A stretch of DNA of 64,000 bases, taken from Lethocerus indicus (lineage: Eukaryota > Arthropoda > Insecta > Hemiptera > Belostomatidae). The stretch is taken from the NCBI GenBank assembly GCA_019843655.1, contig JACDQD010000006.1, positions 18,928,246 to 18,992,245 on the forward strand, read 5' to 3'. The position numbers were made by a program, and so were the translations under genes. Positions 60,509 to 64,000 of this stretch are shown piece by piece; the stretch's first letter is position 1; the number at the start of each line of letters is the position of its first letter. A model generated the notes under the pieces. It was not told the origin of the DNA. It searched no databases and worked only from the letters and a program-made list of their open reading frames with translations.

Positions 60509-60639
60509 GAACGTTTGACGTTTTAGCAAATAATTCCCCAACATCTAACCCACCCCCACAAGATGGGGACGGTTGGGGTTCGGGTTTATTCACTCATCTA
60601 ATTGCTGCAGGGGCAGGATTAACAATGTTGTACAATTAA
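60509..60639 (+). CDS. Candidate terminal exon, GPI-signal-like C-terminus
   Basis: A textbook acceptor, gacctctttttcag|GA, opens 131 nt: two bases completing a codon, 42 codons and a TAA at 60637. Only this frame is open. The peptide starts TFDVLANNSPTSNPPPQDGD, a polar Asn/Pro-rich linker, followed by small residues (GWGSG) and a moderately hydrophobic tail (LFTHLIAAGAGLTMLYN) that ends the protein. Polar spacer, small-residue site and C-terminal hydrophobic segment is the pattern of GPI-anchor signals in secreted adhesion proteins such as insect IgLON/DIP or Beat families. The family is not shown by the sequence. Possible AATAAA polyadenylation words follow at about 61086 and 61126. The previous exon must end with one spare base; 56258-56310 fits. 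Confidence 0.42.
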
Positions 60640-61788
60640 GCGACCCAATTGAAACCGGTGACAGAGGGACAGGGTGGCTCGCGAGGGGACGGTTCACACG
60701 CCATTTTAATTTGTTTCCTACCCTTTGTGAGAGAGAACTTCCCGGTGTACACACAGCTATCGGCAGTGCAGTCGCTTACAGAGAACCCTACCCTCGCTAG
60801 ATGTACAATTCTATCCATTGTCTATAGATTTAAATCCGGCATAATGTGCCAACGCGAATATACCATTCCTTTGTTGCCTCCAATAATATAATTCTGGCAG
60901 TAGCAGCGTTCACCTGCAATAGTACAACTGAAAATTGTTTGGCGCCGGCACGAGCGACCAATTCATTTTCCAGGCACACGCCAAAAAGACCATTTATTCG
61001 TATACATACAATTGCAGAGAGGAAATGAGTTCAATCGGGCGACTAGAGTTAATATGTTTTCAAATTCCAGTTATGGTTTATTTGAAATAAATGTGAACGC
61101 GAACAATATTACAACGCGTATATTCGGCCTTAATAAAGGTATAAAAGGCAATCTCAGGAGCAATTTCAAACGTATTTCTCTCTGGACTTTCTACGAAATT
61201 TTTGTTTCTTTTATGAAATTAAATAAAATTTTATAAACGAACTACTAACAAAAACATTTCTCTCAATGCTCTGTTATAAAGACTATCGTGCAAGTGGGAG
61301 ATGAATCAAGAGGATACTTGTGAGATTGTTTTTTTTCAATTTGGTTCACATTCCCAAACACGCAATTAAAAATATGAATAATATGGATATTAATTATACA
61401 AGAAATTATTGAATTCGACTGGATATATTCGGAACGTTAGTATTCGTTTAAGTATTTTATTGGTGTTATAATAATGAATTATATGTATAAGGGAATTCAG
61501 ATATTCATCACAAGGGGAATCATCTTCTATTAATTCAGCTCTAAGCACATAATCCATGTAGGCGGGGTACAGTGGTTTTTTGAAGTGCAAATAGGTATTT
61601 GTTTTTTTTTCTCCAAGAATTTATGGCCATCGGAAATGACGAAAACTGCTCACTTTCTTGTACGGTATATTTATAAACAGTTATAAAAAAATATGACAAA
61701 ATATAATGTAATAAATAACGATAGTTGTACGTTACCGATTAATAATAATGTTGTATTCTAGAACTTGCATAAGGTGGCTGCGACATGT
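60640..61788. other. Possible 3'UTR, then AT-rich DNA
   Basis: GC-richer until about 60830, then AT-rich with AATAAA-type words. If the upstream terminal exon is real, the first 450 bp or so may be its 3'UTR. No other gene. Confidence 0.3.
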
Positions 61789-61840
61789 TCAGCACTCACC
61801 TGAAACAATAAAAATTATATTCAGAATTGCACTGCTAATT
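61789..61840 (-). promoter_or_regulatory. Possible recursive (ratchet) splice site
   Basis: On the minus strand, a pyrimidine/AT-rich tract and acceptor (aatttttattgtttcag) runs straight into a consensus donor (GTGAGTGC), with the junction at 61800/61799. A fused 3'/5' splice site with no exon between is the hallmark of recursive splicing points, which split very long introns of developmental and neuronal genes in insects. It would serve a minus-strand transcript, possibly the one containing the 14393-14634 exon. A single motif match can be chance, and both halves are good but not perfect. Confidence 0.35.
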
Positions 61841-63228
61841 GAAATTTGGTTCTCACGAATTACTCAAAAATTAGTCGTTAAAATCCGTTATTGGAATCAT
61901 TTTCAACGAAACAATTATTCTGAATTTTAATTTTAGGATTATATATAGCATTTTTGTAGGTTGATCTTAATTAACCCCATTCCAAAAACGCGTACATTAA
62001 GTGCTGAGTTATATTAATATAAAAATATTGTACATTAATGAAATTATAAAATAATACTATAACGCCACATCTTGTCTTGCACCAACCTGAACAAATTTAG
62101 TGGTTTTAAGCATTCCTAGAACCGAATATGAAGCAGGTAGCCTAGTGTCCTTGCAGGAGCCACTCAGAATTAACATTTCCTTTATTAATGATTATAAATT
62201 GGGGCTAGTTATCTGTCGGGTGGACCGGCGGTTTGTGGGTGGGAGTACGGGGGTACAGGGGTACGGTACCAACTTAGTTAACTGGCTGTGTCCGTCGGCC
62301 GCGAGATATTCATGAACGGGGGGAGTCGGGACCCAATTGTGTCCCAGATGTAGTGTCATTAATGCAATTAAGATAACGCCGTTCATTCGGTTAGAGGCTT
62401 AACACACGCTGCAACGTTCCAGCGGGTCCTATTACTTAGTAGGACTAGGTAATTAATTTAAAGACGGATGAAACCGATCTGGTAAAATACCAAGCCGCCG
62501 AACAGAGACAGAAGCAATGTGCTATTCCAAATATGAGTTTGAAAAAATTATAATTATTAGATAGTGTAATAATATTGGCGGGCCGAGTTACTGAACTGAG
62601 ATAATTTTGGCTGAGTGAAGACGAAGTGAAAATGCACTATTGGAGTTTGTTGGGAGAAGAGGAGGGAAGGATGTTCACCTCCTAGAAAGAGAGTTATGTA
62701 CGCCGTTGGTTGAAGAGTGGGTAGAAACTCTGCCACCCTCCTGCTGTTCAGAATGGAGTTACGACTTTAATAAGGCCCTCCTAGTGGGGGTCTAAGTAGG
62801 CATCCAGCCAGACCCGAGTTGCCCGCCTCCGAGAGTCTTCCCTTCCGACCACTTGATACAATCAGTTACCGCCAAACCTGCCCTACCTTACTACCTTCAA
62901 CAACATTTTCCTCTCCACTTACCCTAAGCGAATTACCCCGACGGGGGTTGCAGTCGATCGATCCCGGCCACTGGATATCCGTAACTATATTTTAGAAGTA
63001 GCGCTATAAGATGTGTACAAATAAATCCGTTCAAAACCCAATCCCGGTGCGAACAGTTAGGCACCTAAGTGTAACTTAAAGGTGGGCAACTTCTCATTTC
63101 GGACGGGGCAGTTGATATAGTTCGAGTAGTTCTGCTCTATGAAAACCAAGTTTAAATCATAAATTATAAAAGGTTCTAAACACAAAAGCACACGAGTTCT
63201 TCAATCTCAAATGTCTTACTAATACATT
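61841..63228. other. Non-coding; GC island at about 62210-62420
   Basis: The island contains an imperfect tandem of ggggtac (acgggggtacaggggtacgg). Positions 62472-62515 (ctggtaaaataccaagcc, gacagaagcaatgtgc) faintly resemble a MITE arm but are too short to call. A mixed region extends over 62640-63110. No gene recognised. Confidence 0.4.
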
Positions 63229-63436
63229 AGATTTCGTGTGTTTCCGCCTCCTCTGGCTGGTTTCGCCTTTTTCTAGACCGGTTTCGGCTCCTTGCCAAAA
63301 GTGACTAACACCGCTACTGAAGATGGCGAGCAGCCAAAAGCGGTCTAGCAAAAGACGAAATAAGCGAAAGGAGACAGAAACACACAAAAGCTACGGTATT
63401 CCAACCTCTCGCAGACCACAAAACAGGTATTTTAAA
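63229..63436. mobile_element. MITE family, copy 11 (arms nearly fused)
   Basis: The left arm runs from agatttcgtgtgtttccgcc to gctccttgcc, then directly meets the right arm at aaaagtgactaacaccgcta, running to ctcgcagaccacaaaacagg then tattttaaac. All of the core and half of each arm are deleted, leaving a ~200-bp foldback remnant. Confidence 0.93.
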
Positions 63437-64000
63437 CTAATATTATAATAACACTATCGGATACTTAAATTGGGTATTCTTCGTTCAGTTTTAATATTCA
63501 TATTCTTTTAAATATTTGATCAGAAATAATTATTTAATTGTAGTTAGCGGGTCATTATTTATTAATGTAAAAACTGTTGTACTTAGAGAATAGAGATAGG
63601 ATAAAAAAGAGGCGAGAAAATTTGAGGGGTATTTCAAGGAGTTTAAGACCTCGTGTTTGAGAATGGGAGGCCCTCGGCTCAGAGAGATTTATTTGTTGTT
63701 GGCCGAGCGTAGGGTGGCCCCACCTGTCCACCCGTTGCCCCTCACAATAAGCCCCAAGCCAAAACCCAGACCACCCCACAATCGCCTTCAGCGTCTAATG
63801 AACCTTTTTCAGACCCCAATTCCCGCCCCTTTTCTTCTTCCCTGGGGAGAGTTTTTCTTTTTCCAGAAAAAAAGGAATCCTCAGCTCATTAGGTTGGCTT
63901 GCCTGACTTCGCCAATTGACTCCGCGGGGATTCCAAGGCTGTTTGCTATTCTGAATGCATGTAACTATCCCACCTGTGCAAACGTATAGTACACACAGTA
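63437..64000. other. Non-coding to window end; GC-rich patch
   Basis: AT-rich to about 63650, then a mixed, C-rich patch (63660-63930) with frames open on both strands and a Pro-rich product on plus (63657-63989). No recognisable domain or splice pair. Confidence 0.4.

Noticed and set aside
62472..62515. Twelfth MITE fragment
   Set aside because: Only scattered similarity over ~45 bp; not separable from chance.

Overview
This looks like eukaryotic nuclear DNA, most likely from an arthropod and probably an insect. It is AT-rich, has no operons and no long intact protein-coding genes. It carries TA and GA microsatellites, remnants of Jockey-clade LINE retrotransposons, and about eleven copies of one non-autonomous inverted-repeat element. 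The species cannot be named from the sequence alone.

The window is probably intronic and intergenic territory of genes with very long introns. Minus strand: one convincing exon at 14393-14634 encodes a short N-terminus, a transmembrane helix and a Cys/Arg-rich juxtamembrane segment, the layout of a synaptotagmin-like N-terminus. A phase-compatible micro-exon may follow at 14035-14059. A sequence at 61799/61800 reads as an acceptor fused directly to a donor, the form of a recursive (ratchet) splice site. Plus strand: 47396-47575 (60 codons, phase 0/0), 45228-45296 (69 nt, symmetric phase) and a terminal exon at 60509-60639 with a hydrophobic, GPI-signal-like C-terminus. Weaker plus-strand candidates are 17372-17662, 33626-33753 and 56258-56310. 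Not all phases join directly, so exons are missing from the model or several genes are involved.

Mobile elements make up most of the recognisable content. The inverted-repeat (foldback/MITE-like) family lies at 864, 9024, 19423, 21908, 22517, 26306, 30119, 37799, 43568, 51540 and 63229, roughly 4.5 kb in all. The 37799-38859 copy is exceptional: between its arms it holds nine tandem units of about 70 bp (37970-38575). Read on the minus strand, each unit contains a sequence very close to the core of the CTCF insulator motif. This is the most interesting signal in the window: a mobile element carrying an array of possible insulator-protein sites. Jockey-type LINE pieces lie at about 11060-11900 (gag zinc knuckles plus the reverse-transcriptase C-terminus, minus), 18452-18640 (plus) and 50480-51045 (minus).

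The rest is AT-rich DNA punctuated by some twenty GC-richer islands of 100-400 bp that match no protein family I recognise. They open spurious ORFs in several frames and look more like conserved regulatory modules than genes. All exon calls rest on splice-signal and reading-frame inspection by eye, without transcript or homology support.
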